Source of the DNA: Lachnobacterium bovis DSM 14045
GTDB lineage: Bacteria; Bacillota; Clostridia; Lachnospirales; Lachnospiraceae
Direction: 5' to 3'
Assembly: GCF_900107245.1 (NCBI RefSeq)
Contig: NZ_FNPG01000011.1
Coordinates: 1-64,000 of the forward strand
Length of the DNA: 64,000 bases
Positions 21,693 to 30,348 of the stretch are shown here, one piece after another. How positions within the stretch are numbered: the stretch's first letter is position 1; every line of letters begins with the position of its first letter. The notes beneath the pieces were generated by a model. It made no database searches and had not been told where the DNA came from. It saw nothing but the letters and a program-made list of their open reading frames with translations. The position numbers were made by a program, and so were the translations under genes.

Positions 21693-22142
21693 TTATTGTT
21701 GATAATGTAAAAGTGGTTGATCGAATTCTACCATTTTTCCATCTTCTACATCAATCGAAGTAACAACACCATCTTCTGTTGCTACGATATCATTCATCAT
21801 TTTCATTGCCTCAATAATACCGATTACATCACCTTTTTTAATCTTTTGACCAATCATAACAAATGGTTTTTCGCCTGGAGCTGATGCTCTATAGAAAGTT
21901 CCAACAAGTGGAGCTTTAATGGCTTTATCATTATTACTTTCAACCTTTTTGGCTGATGTATCAACGTCTACTGTGATTGATTTAGTTTCAGTTGAGTCAT
22001 TACTAATTGGCATTGTTTGTACAATGGTGTTTTTTGGCTCTTTTTTTATTGAAACACTAAAATCTCCATTGCTATATTCAAACTCACTAATTTTGGATGT
22101 TTCTATTTTTTCAATAAGCTCATAAATTTCAGAAGTTTTCAT
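21693..22142 (-). CDS. accB: Biotin carboxyl carrier protein
   Basis: The 149-residue protein has an N-terminal helical region (MKTSEIYELIEKIE), an acidic/Ser-Thr linker and a C-terminal biotinyl domain with the target Lys in EAMKMMND and the A-P-L-V-G-T-F-Y start. ATG 22142 is used because AGAGGA precedes it; nine further upstream codons are open but unsupported. Second gene of the operon, after acpP. Confidence 0.95.
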   Translation of the reverse strand: MKTSEIYELIEKIETSKISEFEYSNGDFSVSIKKEPKNTIVQTMPISNDSTETKSITVDVDTSAKKVESNNDKAIKAPLVGTFYRASAPGEKPFVMIGQKIKKGDVIGIIEAMKMMNDIVATEDGVVTSIDVEDGKMVEFDQPLLHYQQ

Positions 22143-22203
22143 GTTGTCCTCTTTCCTTTTACTAGCCAACGACTAGTTATTTATTACAATTGATAACAAT
22201 TGA

Positions 22204-22437
22204 TTATGCTGCTACATTAGCATCAATATAATCTACGATATCTTTAACTGTGATAAATTTCATAAGTTCTTCATCATCGATTGTGATATCGAAAGCTTCT
22301 TCTAAAGCCATGTTAAGTTCAACTGCGTCTAATGAATCTAAGTTTAAGTTCTCTTTTAAGTTAGATTCTAATTTAATTTCCTCTGGGTTTAAATTAACTG
22401 TTTCTACGATAACGTCTCTTACTTTTTCAAAATTCAT
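22204..22437 (-). CDS. acpP: Acyl carrier protein
   Basis: Carries the growing acyl chain on phosphopantetheine attached to Ser35 of NLDSLDAVEL. I start at ATG 22437, which gives the normal 77 residues and has GGAG nine bases upstream; ATG 22452, five codons earlier, only has a poor site. It is the first gene of the fab/acc operon, directly downstream of the strong promoter at 22501-22529. In many Firmicutes acpP sits near fabH or fabK instead of leading the acc genes. Confidence 0.95.
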   Translation of the reverse strand: MNFEKVRDVIVETVNLNPEEIKLESNLKENLNLDSLDAVELNMALEEAFDITIDDEELMKFITVKDIVDYIDANVAA

Positions 22438-22492
22438 TTTTTTGCTCTCCATTCTTCTTTTAAATTTTATTACATTAATTTATTTATTAAAT

Positions 22493-22529
22493 TAGTTTAG
22501 ATGATAAACTACTTTCAAAAAAATGTCAA
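22493..22529 (-). promoter_or_regulatory. Promoter of the fab/acc operon with overlapping operator-like inverted repeat
   Basis: Minus strand: TTGACA (22524-22529) and TATCAT (22501-22506) are 17 bases apart, a near-consensus vegetative promoter. The perfect inverted repeat TAGTTTATCATCTAAACTA (22493-22511; 7-base arms, 5-base spacer) covers the whole -10 box, so a protein bound here would block RNA polymerase. A second small palindrome TTTGATTCAAA (22533-22543) abuts the -35. The likely ligand is the MarR protein encoded at the other end of the cluster (inference). Confidence 0.75.
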
Positions 22530-22543
22530 CCCTTTGATTCAAA

Positions 22544-22876
22544 AAATTAAGTTCTCTTTTTTTGTTTTATATTTTTAATTATTAGTTAAATGTAATTGTT
22601 TAGTTTCCTTTAAGTTGCTATTTTATACGTATTTATTATCTTTTTTTAATTATATAAATTATAATTTTTATCTCATTTTCTTGTTTTACTTTTCTAAATT
22701 TCTTTATTTTTAAATTTTTTATTTCATTTTTTTATTAAATAGATTTTTTTATTGTCAGATATTGCATTTTCTATTGTTAATTATTTGTCTTTTTGTGATA
22801 TTTTTTAAATAGGATTTGAAATAATAAAAACCCACGTATTCTGTTCGTTTCCTTAACTATATATAAGAACACAAAA
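22544..22876. other. AT-rich intergenic region, nothing recognised
   Basis: About 330 bases of very AT-rich sequence lie between the fab promoter and the terminator of the ABC genes. No coding frame with a ribosome site, no RNA gene and no clear repeat was found. Confidence 0.5.
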
Positions 22877-22880
22877 AATA

Positions 22881-22940
22881 AAAAAGGTAACTCTTTGCTA
22901 AAATGAGGTGATTCCTCAAATAACAAAAAGCTACCTTTTT
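22881..22940 (-). terminator. Terminator after the ABC exporter genes
   Basis: AAAAAGGTA (22881-22889) pairs with TACCTTTTT (22932-22940), and inside TGAGG/CCTCA closes a small loop. The minus-strand RNA ends in a U-rich tail about 70 bases after the ATPase stop. Confidence 0.8.
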
Positions 22941-23011
22941 GTATATAATTTAAAATAATTAACACTCACCGTATATATCCATAAGCCTAATTTTTTTTGA
23001 TATTATTGCAT

Positions 23012-23761
23012 TTATTCATCGCTTTCAATGTGTCCATCCTCCATTTTGATTTTTCTATAGCACATATTTATGCAATTCATATCATGACTAACTAATATAA
23101 CTGTCGTGTTAAACTGTTTATTTAATTGCAAAAACAATTCCATTATCTTTTGTGTGTTTTTGCTATCTAATGCACCTGTTGGTTCATCGGCTATTAAAAT
23201 ATCAGGTTCGTTTACAATAGCTCTAGCAATTGCAATTCTTTGTTTTTCGCCACCAGACATTAATTTTATTTTTTTGTTTATATATTTTTTCATTCCGACT
23301 TTATCGAGTGCCTCAACTATTTTACTTCTTATGTTGACAAAGGAAACACTTTTGTCAAAAAGTAAAGTAAGTGCAACATTGTCGTAAACTGTCATTTCTT
23401 CAATTAAAGAAAAATCCTGAACTACAAAACCAATTTTTTTATTGCGAATATTAGCTTTTTGATCTGAAGATAAATTCTCAATATTGATATCTTCCATGAG
23501 TACATGACCTGTAAAATCATTGTCAAAGCATCCAATAATATTTAATAAACTAGTTTTTCCAGCACCAGATTCTCCATAGATTCCTACCATCTCGCTTTCA
23601 TAAAAGTCTACAGAAACATCATCTAAAATCGTTGTTCCGTTGCTGATTTTTTTTATATTTTTTAATGACAATATTTTTTTTCTTCTATCATGCTCTTGTT
23701 TTTGCTTAAAATATTGTTTTTGCTTAAGATATTGCTTCTGATTTATATTCCTAATGTTCAT
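23012..23761 (-). CDS. ABC transporter ATP-binding protein (MacB/LolD type)
   Basis: Walker A GESGAGKT, Q-loop VVQDFSLIEE, signature MSGGEKQR and Walker B ILIADEPTGALDS are intact. This is the subfamily that powers FtsX-like permeases exporting peptides or lipoproteins. The first 30 residues are an unusual charged extension with repeated KQKQY units, encoded by near-identical 18-base repeats around 23700-23740. It follows the second permease by 6 bases. The substrate is unknown. Confidence 0.88.
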   Translation of the reverse strand: MNIRNINQKQYLKQKQYFKQKQEHDRRKKILSLKNIKKISNGTTILDDVSVDFYESEMVGIYGESGAGKTSLLNIIGCFDNDFTGHVLMEDINIENLSSDQKANIRNKKIGFVVQDFSLIEEMTVYDNVALTLLFDKSVSFVNIRSKIVEALDKVGMKKYINKKIKLMSGGEKQRIAIARAIVNEPDILIADEPTGALDSKNTQKIMELFLQLNKQFNTTVILVSHDMNCINMCYRKIKMEDGHIESDE

Positions 23762-23767
23762 AGTATA

Positions 23768-24967
23768 CTATTCCTTCCCAGTCAAATTAATTGTTTTTAT
23801 CTTATGCGAAATAATCAAACTTGAAATTAACAGCTCTAATAATATTATTACTAGCATTATTATGTTAAATTGAAATCTACGTTCTAAAGAAAATATTTCA
23901 CCAAATAGATATATAAAAGCCGTTGTAATTATTTCAGGTAAAGCAATAAATCGGATTGTATCCACTAAATATATTCTTCTTATGTCCGAATCTTTCGCAC
24001 CGACTCTTTTATAAATTAATATTTTTTCTTTCTCCTTATTAATCAAATTTACAAAATAGCCAAAAATTCCAATTATCTGTATAGCAAAAAGACTTATAGC
24101 AAGCTCCAACAAAGATTTTAATGTATCAAGTTCGTCTTTTAATATTTGATGATTATAATAAAAAGTTGAATCATTTTCTTCCCGGTTCCTCCCTTTCCAA
24201 AAATTCTTCAAAGCTTTTTGAGATCCTTTTATCTGACAAGACACATATATCACATAATCAGAAGTATAGGTTTCCATAGTTTCGGGAAAATTTAATTGAT
24301 TTTTGTCATCTAGAATTATCATTCCGTTGTTGCATTCATCGACAAAGTTTTTTTGAAAAATAAAATCATTTTTTAATATTCCTATAATTCTAACATTTAC
24401 TTTTTTTCCATTCCCCAAAGTAATCTTATAAGAATGATTCAATTTATATTCAAACAGCATTTCTCTTGAAACAATAGCCTGAAATTCATTTATTGAGTCA
24501 TAAGAATTTTGCTCCTTATTAGTATTAAACCACTTTCCAAATAATAAATCATATTTTATATACTTTGCAAAATTTGAATCCATTTTATAAGCAAAATATT
24601 GTTTTTGGGTTCCAATTATTGGTATTCGAAAATAACATTTACTGATAAATTCGACTTTATCGTTTCCTTTAGATTGGTCTTTAAGAAACATCTTTAAATA
24701 CTTTTCTGAACTACTAGCTTTTTGTGTACTTTTATATAACTTTTTCTTGTCCACCTCCTTTATAGGACAGCTAATACAAGAAATATTATTTTTTGCTAAT
24801 TGATAATATAATTTTTTTTCATTGTAGGAAGTATAAACTTTTGAAAAAATTACAGAAACAGCTATTGTAATTACAACTGTTAATGATAATAAAATCCAGA
24901 GTGCTATTCTATTCACTTTCATATAATTTTTATTTATATAAACATATCTTTTATAAGTATTTAACAT
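23768..24967 (-). CDS. FtsX-like ABC transporter permease
   Basis: A 399-residue protein with one N-terminal membrane helix (about residues 22-46), a large extracellular domain and three C-terminal helices starting near residue 290, the MacB/FtsX layout. The external domain has a CISC pair near residue 65. Its start overlaps the stop of the preceding permease (TAATG). Sequence similarity to named families is weak; the assignment rests on topology and on the adjacent ATPase. Confidence 0.75.
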   Translation of the reverse strand: MLNTYKRYVYINKNYMKVNRIALWILLSLTVVITIAVSVIFSKVYTSYNEKKLYYQLAKNNISCISCPIKEVDKKKLYKSTQKASSSEKYLKMFLKDQSKGNDKVEFISKCYFRIPIIGTQKQYFAYKMDSNFAKYIKYDLLFGKWFNTNKEQNSYDSINEFQAIVSREMLFEYKLNHSYKITLGNGKKVNVRIIGILKNDFIFQKNFVDECNNGMIILDDKNQLNFPETMETYTSDYVIYVSCQIKGSQKALKNFWKGRNREENDSTFYYNHQILKDELDTLKSLLELAISLFAIQIIGIFGYFVNLINKEKEKILIYKRVGAKDSDIRRIYLVDTIRFIALPEIITTAFIYLFGEIFSLERRFQFNIIMLVIILLELLISSLIISHKIKTINLTGKE

Positions 24968-25905
24968 TACAAATTAGCACTCCTTAATAAAAATATTATC
25001 AACATCAGAACAGTTGCAAAATATGCATTTACAACTGTTCTAATAATTATTTTGGTTTTTCTGTCGATTCCAAGTCTAAAGTATATTCTATTAATTGTCT
25101 CATTTTGTCGTTTGAACATTTTAACAATATATAGTAAATTTACAATTGACGCGGCAACAGTAATAATGACAAAAACTGAAACCACCAAAAATGTTCTTCC
25201 ATACTCCAAAGAAGTGTCACTATAATTATTCATAACAGTCTCAATTTCCGAATTATTGTTTAAATATTTCCTCACAATTTTTTCTACATCATAATATACC
25301 ATTTTATAATATTTTGTAGATTTAATAGTTGCTCTAGCATAATCAATACTACAGTTTTGAAGGGTGAAATTATATGGAATAATTATTTTTTCTTCCGAAG
25401 TGTACAAATCAGCAATTCCTACTATTCTATATTTTACAGAATATATGTTGATGGTATCTTTTTTGCCAATTGCATCCCAAACATATTTATCAACTATCGC
25501 TATATGTTCCTCAGATTTGATTTCTTTTTCCGTAAATATTCGTCCTGAGATAAGTTTGTCTTCTAAATTGGGATTTAATTTATTATATTTTGCAGAAAAA
25601 TACGGTCTAACAGAAAGAGATTGATCATTTTCATTGTCACTTTCAAAATCCAATTCAATTGATTCAAAATTAATTTTTTTTACCAAAAGCAAGTCTTTAA
25701 AAAAATCTGTAGTATCTTTTATATCACTTATATCCCATAAATTGATGTAGCGATTATCTTCAGCTATTTCAGCAGTTGCCCCTTTATATGTTCTAATACT
25801 ATATTTTACACAAAAAGAAAGTGCAATAACATTAAGTATTATAATCATATATGATAAATAATTTCTCCTTATATCAAATTGAACTAGTCTAAGTATTTTT
25901 CGCAT
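24967..25905 (-). CDS. Short FtsX-like permease subunit
   Basis: At 312 residues, one N-terminal helix (about 17-34) is followed by an external domain and only two clear C-terminal helices (RTFLVVSVFVIITVAASIVNLL and YFATVLMLIIFLL). The last helix of a standard FtsX domain is missing, and the protein ends right after RSANL. GGGAG precedes the ATG. Translation is coupled to the next permease, so the two may form a heterodimer. It could be a natural short form or a truncation. Confidence 0.68.
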   Translation of the reverse strand: MRKILRLVQFDIRRNYLSYMIIILNVIALSFCVKYSIRTYKGATAEIAEDNRYINLWDISDIKDTTDFFKDLLLVKKINFESIELDFESDNENDQSLSVRPYFSAKYNKLNPNLEDKLISGRIFTEKEIKSEEHIAIVDKYVWDAIGKKDTINIYSVKYRIVGIADLYTSEEKIIIPYNFTLQNCSIDYARATIKSTKYYKMVYYDVEKIVRKYLNNNSEIETVMNNYSDTSLEYGRTFLVVSVFVIITVAASIVNLLYIVKMFKRQNETINRIYFRLGIDRKTKIIIRTVVNAYFATVLMLIIFLLRSANL

Positions 25906-25955
25906 ACATAACTCCCTTTGTCTAATCTATTTCAGTCTCCTTAAAGTATAATATT

Positions 25956-25973
25956 TATAAAATTAATTTTATA
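25956..25973. promoter_or_regulatory. 18-bp palindrome upstream of the ABC exporter
   Basis: TATAAAATTAATTTTATA is a perfect palindrome about 50 bases before the first permease gene. It could be an operator, but very AT-rich DNA makes such palindromes easily by chance. Confidence 0.3.
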
Positions 25974-26120
25974 TATAAATGCATTCAAGGAGTATTATAT
26001 TATATTATGCAATATTTTTTAAAAAGTTTTCATTTAAATTGGAAAATTTAAGATTAAATTATTAAACCTTCAAGAAAGGGAAATTTAGAATCATTGAATA
26101 ATGATAACGATGTTTATTAC

Positions 26121-26143
26121 TGACCATGGAAAATCCATGGTCA
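26121..26143. other. Perfect 10-bp inverted repeat with AAA loop
   Basis: Arms TGACCATGGA and TCCATGGTCA flank a 3-base AAA loop in otherwise AT-rich DNA. It lies about 55 bases after the phosphatase stop, so it may stop or stabilise the purE transcript, but no U run follows on either strand. It could equally be an operator for the ABC genes. Confidence 0.5.
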
Positions 26144-26198
26144 GATAAAAATATAGTAACTATTAATTAATCTAGCTTTACAAATTTTCGTGAATTAT

Positions 26199-26741
26199 TT
26201 ACTCAAAATCATATTTTACAACCTGAGCATTCTTTATACCAAATGAAGCATATTCTTCATTTGTCATCTCACAAAAATATGAATTAACCATTCTTGCTAT
26301 TCCATTATGAGCAACCAAAAGATACGTTTTATCGTCCGATTTTTCTTTCACTTCGTCTAATAGATTATAAATTCTTTGAGCCAACTGTAACATAGACTCT
26401 CCTCCACAATATCTATCTGCGAAGTTTGCTTTAGACTTTTTGAATTCTATTCCATCTCTAGCAGTTCCCTCATATTTTCCAAAATTTTGCTCGATTAATC
26501 TCTTTTCTTCCCTCGCTGGAATTCCTGTTATCTCAGAAATTATAAGTGCTGTATCTCTTGCTCTTGAAAGTGGGGAATATAAAATCTGATCAATTTTTAT
26601 TCCACTTTCTAATATCTTTTTTCCAGTTTCAGCTGCCTGTTGTTTTCCAAGTTCTGTTAACTCGCTATCTGTCGCACCACAAATCTTATTTTCAACATTC
26701 CAAACTGTTTGTCCATGTCTAACAAAATAAACTGATTTCAT
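26199..26741 (-). CDS. Histidine phosphatase superfamily protein
   Basis: Phosphoglycerate-mutase-like fold with the catalytic His in RHGQTVWN at residues 8-12, the acidic EQNFGKYEG region, and the second His in LVAHNGIARM. Length 180 suits small-molecule phosphatases. The ATG follows the purE stop by one base with no clear ribosome site, indicating translational coupling to purE. Substrate unknown; a nucleotide or sugar phosphate is possible. Confidence 0.88.
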   Translation of the reverse strand: MKSVYFVRHGQTVWNVENKICGATDSELTELGKQQAAETGKKILESGIKIDQILYSPLSRARDTALIISEITGIPAREEKRLIEQNFGKYEGTARDGIEFKKSKANFADRYCGGESMLQLAQRIYNLLDEVKEKSDDKTYLLVAHNGIARMVNSYFCEMTNEEYASFGIKNAQVVKYDFE

Positions 26742-26742
26742 A

Positions 26743-27243
26743 TTAGTAATTTTGATAACCTACTTCTTGTAATCTTGCATCTTTAGCTTCTACTTGTTCT
26801 TTTAATTCAGCTGCGTATGCTTTAACTTTTTCTAACAAACAATTATCAGATGTTGCAAGGATCTTAGCAGCTAAAATACCTGCATTTTTTCCTCCATTGA
26901 TAGCTACAGTTGCAACAGGGATTCCTGAAGGCATTTGAACGATGCTATATAATGAATCTCTTCCACCTAAAGATGTTGTGTGCATTGGTATACCGATTAC
27001 AGGCATTGGGAAAATTGCTGCGCACATTCCTGGTAAATGAGCGGCCATTCCTGCACCTGCTATAATTACTTTAAAACCTTTTTCTTCTGCTGTTTTTGCA
27101 TAATCAAAGAACACATCTGGTTCTCTATGTGCAGATATAATCTTCATCTCATATGAAATTCCAAATTTGTCTAAAATTGCTGCAGCTTGTGACATTACAG
27201 GCATATCTGAGTCACTGCCCATTACTATTCCTACTTGCGCCAT
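26743..27243 (-). CDS. purE: N5-carboxyaminoimidazole ribonucleotide mutase
   Basis: Converts N5-CAIR to CAIR in purine synthesis. The family core GSDSDMPVMSQAA, SAHREPD and GAGMAAHLPGM are present, and the length of 166 is standard. AGGAGG precedes the ATG. It is separated from other pur genes, unlike the usual purE-purK-purC order, and is followed directly by a histidine phosphatase. Confidence 0.95.
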   Translation of the reverse strand: MAQVGIVMGSDSDMPVMSQAAAILDKFGISYEMKIISAHREPDVFFDYAKTAEEKGFKVIIAGAGMAAHLPGMCAAIFPMPVIGIPMHTTSLGGRDSLYSIVQMPSGIPVATVAINGGKNAGILAAKILATSDNCLLEKVKAYAAELKEQVEAKDARLQEVGYQNY

Positions 27244-27281
27244 TTTTTTCCTCCTAAAACTTATACAAAATTTACGGATAA

Positions 27282-27312
27282 CTCATGGGATATCAATGGA
27301 ATATCTCACGAG
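27282..27312 (-). promoter_or_regulatory. Leader hairpin upstream of purE
   Basis: On the minus strand CTCGTGAGATAT and ATATCCCATGAG form a 12-base imperfect stem (one G-U pair, one mismatch) about 25 bases before the purE ribosome site. It does not match the purine riboswitch core. Function unknown. Confidence 0.35.
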
Positions 27313-27450
27313 CCCTCAATTTTCTTTATACTTTTGAAAATAAACTTCATAACAAAACGCATAAAGCATATCTACATTTATATAATATACTAATTTATTG
27401 TATATTAAAAATTAGTAATTCTTATATTTTTTATAAGTTGGATGCAGCAT

Positions 27451-29496
27451 CTATCCTTCCATCTCATCTAATGGCTCATTTAATTTTTCTGTACCTTGTA
27501 CAACAAATCTTCCGTCAACAATAATATCTTTATTCTCACCTGTTTTAGTAATAACACTTATACGACCAAGCTCGTTATAAGGTATCGTAATATCTGTATG
27601 ACAGTTAAAATATGCCTTAGAATAGTCTTCTTTTCGTAAAGCCGATATTTCATTGTCTCTTGCAACAATCGCCTTTTTATCAGGGTTGTAAGTCATATTA
27701 TCTTCATCGTAGCTGTAACATGTATCACCTACTGCAAAATGAGGACCTGTCTTTTCAGCGATAAGTATTGGCATTTTATCTGCTATCTGATATGTATCTG
27801 CCATTTTATATGCAACTGTATTAGTACCGATTGCAAATTCACCCATTGGAAGAGTCTCGTGGTTCATAAGAATATTATCTTTAATATATTTCTTATTATC
27901 CTCTTCTGAATCAAAATTAGTACATGTATAGTCGGCAATCATACCATCTTTAAAATCAATCTCTAAATTAATAAATTTCAAACCGTTTAAATACACCTGA
28001 CTAACATGTAATTTACCTGTTGTTCCTTTAAGCACAGGGCTTGTAAATACCTCGCCTACAGGAATATTAACATCTGCTACACAGTTTTCAAAAATTGTTT
28101 CTTTATTAGGGTCGTTTAATTTGTATAAATTGACATACAAATCAGTTTTGTTTCCATTCGTTCCAACAATGTGAGCTTTATCTCCTGTATCTAGTACATC
28201 AATAATCTTTTGCTGCATGTCCCTGTAAAAATTATAATCAAGTGTATTTAATCTTACTGTTTCGGCAAAAATCTGTTTATATTTATCTCCAATTGAAGCG
28301 ATTGGGAAAGCAATAATTGTAAAACTTCTCTCCTCTCCAACAATATATTTATTAACGATTTGAGAAATTTCGCTCTTATTATAGACTGATAATTTCTGCT
28401 GTTTTGCATTTAGTTTTACATTTTCTTCTTTTGTTATTGGTGAGAATGGCTCTTCTCCAAAAACTTCAATTACGGCCGGTCCTGCATATCCTCTTGCTTC
28501 TTTTTTTATTTTTTCAAACGCACACCTATAACTTTCAAGTCCACGTTCTATAATAGCCTTATCTAACACTATACCCATATCTTCTCTATGATCATAATCA
28601 AATTGCTTATTTGCAGGAGTTGAATAAGGTTTTAAAATTGATTTTAGATTTAATTTTTCGAAGTTTTTAATAGCAACTCTTACAACTCTTTCAAATCCAA
28701 CCGGATATCTGATTTCTGCTTTATCTTTTATTGATAAGTCCTTACCTGTAACTTCAAAACCGATTCTGTATCCTTCCGTATAAGTATCTGCCATTTTTTG
28801 AATTTCTTCATCTGAAAAAGTAGCTAAATATCGTGCACTTTCGATTTCATCATTACTAATGTAAAAACCATATTTATATAAATAATCAATTCCATCTTTT
28901 GACATATCAATAAGTTTCTGATAGTAATCATATTCCGGATTAATTAATTTATTAACCTTGTCCTCCATAACCACTTCTATATAATCATGTTTGAACCAGT
29001 AGTATGAATCCTGAACTGCCTTATAAGTAAAACCTTCCCTATCCTGCATAATTGTATAGATTTCAAGAATTAATTCCTCATAAATACAGATAAAAGTATA
29101 ATCACCCTGGAAGACTGTTGGAATTATATTAATAACTGATGCAAAAATCGCAGAAAACAGCTGTCCAAAATCTTTTCCAAAAGTTTTTACTGCAAAAGAA
29201 GGATTTGCAAAACTAAAATCATAATTTTCTTTTTTGATTTCATCGAAAAGACTATCATTTAATGCCTTGCCTTCCTCAGCTGACATCGCTAGTAATTCTC
29301 CACTTTTTTCCTTAACCAATACTTCCTGAAGCTTAACTAAAAACTGTGATATTTTCACAAAAAAAGAAGCATACTTTTCTTCAATTGATACTTCAGCTTC
29401 TTTCATGTTTGAAATAGTTCTTATTCTTTCTGAAACTAATTCATATCTCTCTTTGAGAGTCTCATTATTTTTTTTATATAATTCTTTATAGCTCAT
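27451..29496 (-). CDS. M29-family aminopeptidase with a long N-terminal extension
   Basis: The C-terminal 320 residues match thermophilic M29 aminopeptidases. Metal-site residues fit E482 in GEVFTSP, E553 in GEFAIGTN, H586 in TGPHFAVG, and H633 and D635 in CHTDITIP. The family is usually about 410 residues; this protein has 681, so about 270 N-terminal residues of helical, charged sequence are extra and not recognised. No signal peptide, hence cytoplasmic peptide hydrolysis. AAAGGAG precedes the ATG. It is the last gene of the pyrE-vanZ-small membrane protein row. Confidence 0.82.
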   Translation of the reverse strand: MSYKELYKKNNETLKERYELVSERIRTISNMKEAEVSIEEKYASFFVKISQFLVKLQEVLVKEKSGELLAMSAEEGKALNDSLFDEIKKENYDFSFANPSFAVKTFGKDFGQLFSAIFASVINIIPTVFQGDYTFICIYEELILEIYTIMQDREGFTYKAVQDSYYWFKHDYIEVVMEDKVNKLINPEYDYYQKLIDMSKDGIDYLYKYGFYISNDEIESARYLATFSDEEIQKMADTYTEGYRIGFEVTGKDLSIKDKAEIRYPVGFERVVRVAIKNFEKLNLKSILKPYSTPANKQFDYDHREDMGIVLDKAIIERGLESYRCAFEKIKKEARGYAGPAVIEVFGEEPFSPITKEENVKLNAKQQKLSVYNKSEISQIVNKYIVGEERSFTIIAFPIASIGDKYKQIFAETVRLNTLDYNFYRDMQQKIIDVLDTGDKAHIVGTNGNKTDLYVNLYKLNDPNKETIFENCVADVNIPVGEVFTSPVLKGTTGKLHVSQVYLNGLKFINLEIDFKDGMIADYTCTNFDSEEDNKKYIKDNILMNHETLPMGEFAIGTNTVAYKMADTYQIADKMPILIAEKTGPHFAVGDTCYSYDEDNMTYNPDKKAIVARDNEISALRKEDYSKAYFNCHTDITIPYNELGRISVITKTGENKDIIVDGRFVVQGTEKLNEPLDEMEG

Positions 29497-29511
29497 ACAA
29501 ATCTCCTTTTC

Positions 29512-29835
29512 TTATAAGAAAAATCCTAATCCATATGTACCACCCCAGCATAATAAAGCAAGGATTGATATTGCCAAAGAAATTCTTGGTAAAATTTTAA
29601 TTACGTCATCCTCAAAAAAACTTTTAATTGACAGATAAATTGAAAAAAACGTTCCTATCAATGCCAGTACTCCAACACTTCCAAAATATGCAGATAACTG
29701 TCCTTTAGCTTTAAATGCAACATAGATAAATGCGAAAAACAATCCTAACAAAAATATAGCTAATCCCAATGCTAACATCGCAAGTTTTGATTGTTTTTTT
29801 ATTGTAATTTTAAACTTTTTACGTTTAGTGGCCAT
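29512..29835 (-). CDS. Small membrane protein of unknown function
   Basis: 107 residues: a basic N-terminus (KRKKFKITIKKQSK) and three hydrophobic segments (about 18-38, 49-68, 85-105). AAAGGA precedes the ATG. It lies 3 bases after the VanZ-like gene and 15 bases before the aminopeptidase gene, so all are likely co-transcribed. I do not recognise the family with confidence. Confidence 0.65.
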   Translation of the reverse strand: MATKRKKFKITIKKQSKLAMLALGLAIFLLGLFFAFIYVAFKAKGQLSAYFGSVGVLALIGTFFSIYLSIKSFFEDDVIKILPRISLAISILALLCWGGTYGLGFFL

Positions 29836-29838
29836 AAT

Positions 29839-30309
29839 CTAATCCTTTCTTTGTAGTAATCGTTGAATTTTTCTTATTATTGCGTAAGTTTTAAATATAA
29901 TATAGCCAGCGAATGTCCCTGATGTATTTAAAAAAATATCATCAACGTCAAAACTCCCTATATGATAATGCAATTGTAGCAGCTCAACGCCGAGGCTAAA
30001 TAGCAACCCAGCGGCAACCACTACAAACACATTTGAAAATTTTTTATTTATTTCTGGAAGAAAAAAGCCAAAAGGTACGAAGGCCACAATATTGCCAAAT
30101 ACATTCAAAATGAAATATTCCATTCCAATTTTGTTTCTGTATTCATAAAATCTCTTTATTTCTTTAAATGGCTTGACGTTGTAACTAAAATGTCTATTCG
30201 TCCTTCCCATTGACTCTGCGAAAAACAATAAGTAAAACAAGACAACTATATACACGACAAATATAAAGACGGCGATATAATGTCGTTTACTTTTTTTAGT
30301 TTTTCTCAT
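29839..30309 (-). CDS. VanZ-like membrane protein
   Basis: The 156-residue protein has four hydrophobic segments and the VanZ pattern NVFGNIVAFVPFGFFLPEI, GVELLQLH and DVDDIFLNTSGTFAGYIIF. VanZ-like proteins are linked to envelope glycopeptide or lipoglycopeptide tolerance in some species, but most chromosomal copies have no known function. ATG 30309 is chosen because GGAGGAG is just upstream; nine earlier codons are open. Confidence 0.85.
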   Translation of the reverse strand: MRKTKKSKRHYIAVFIFVVYIVVLFYLLFFAESMGRTNRHFSYNVKPFKEIKRFYEYRNKIGMEYFILNVFGNIVAFVPFGFFLPEINKKFSNVFVVVAAGLLFSLGVELLQLHYHIGSFDVDDIFLNTSGTFAGYIIFKTYAIIRKIQRLLQRKD

Positions 30310-30348
30310 TCTTTCTCCTCCAATTTCCAGCAACATTTAATTAAAAAT

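Noticed and set aside
27389-27416. ACTAATTT/AAATTAGT repeat as a terminator of the aminopeptidase gene
   Set aside because: All A/T, no U run follows; may be chance.
27244-27450. Purine riboswitch before purE
   Set aside because: The conserved purine riboswitch core sequences could not be found; only an imperfect hairpin is present.
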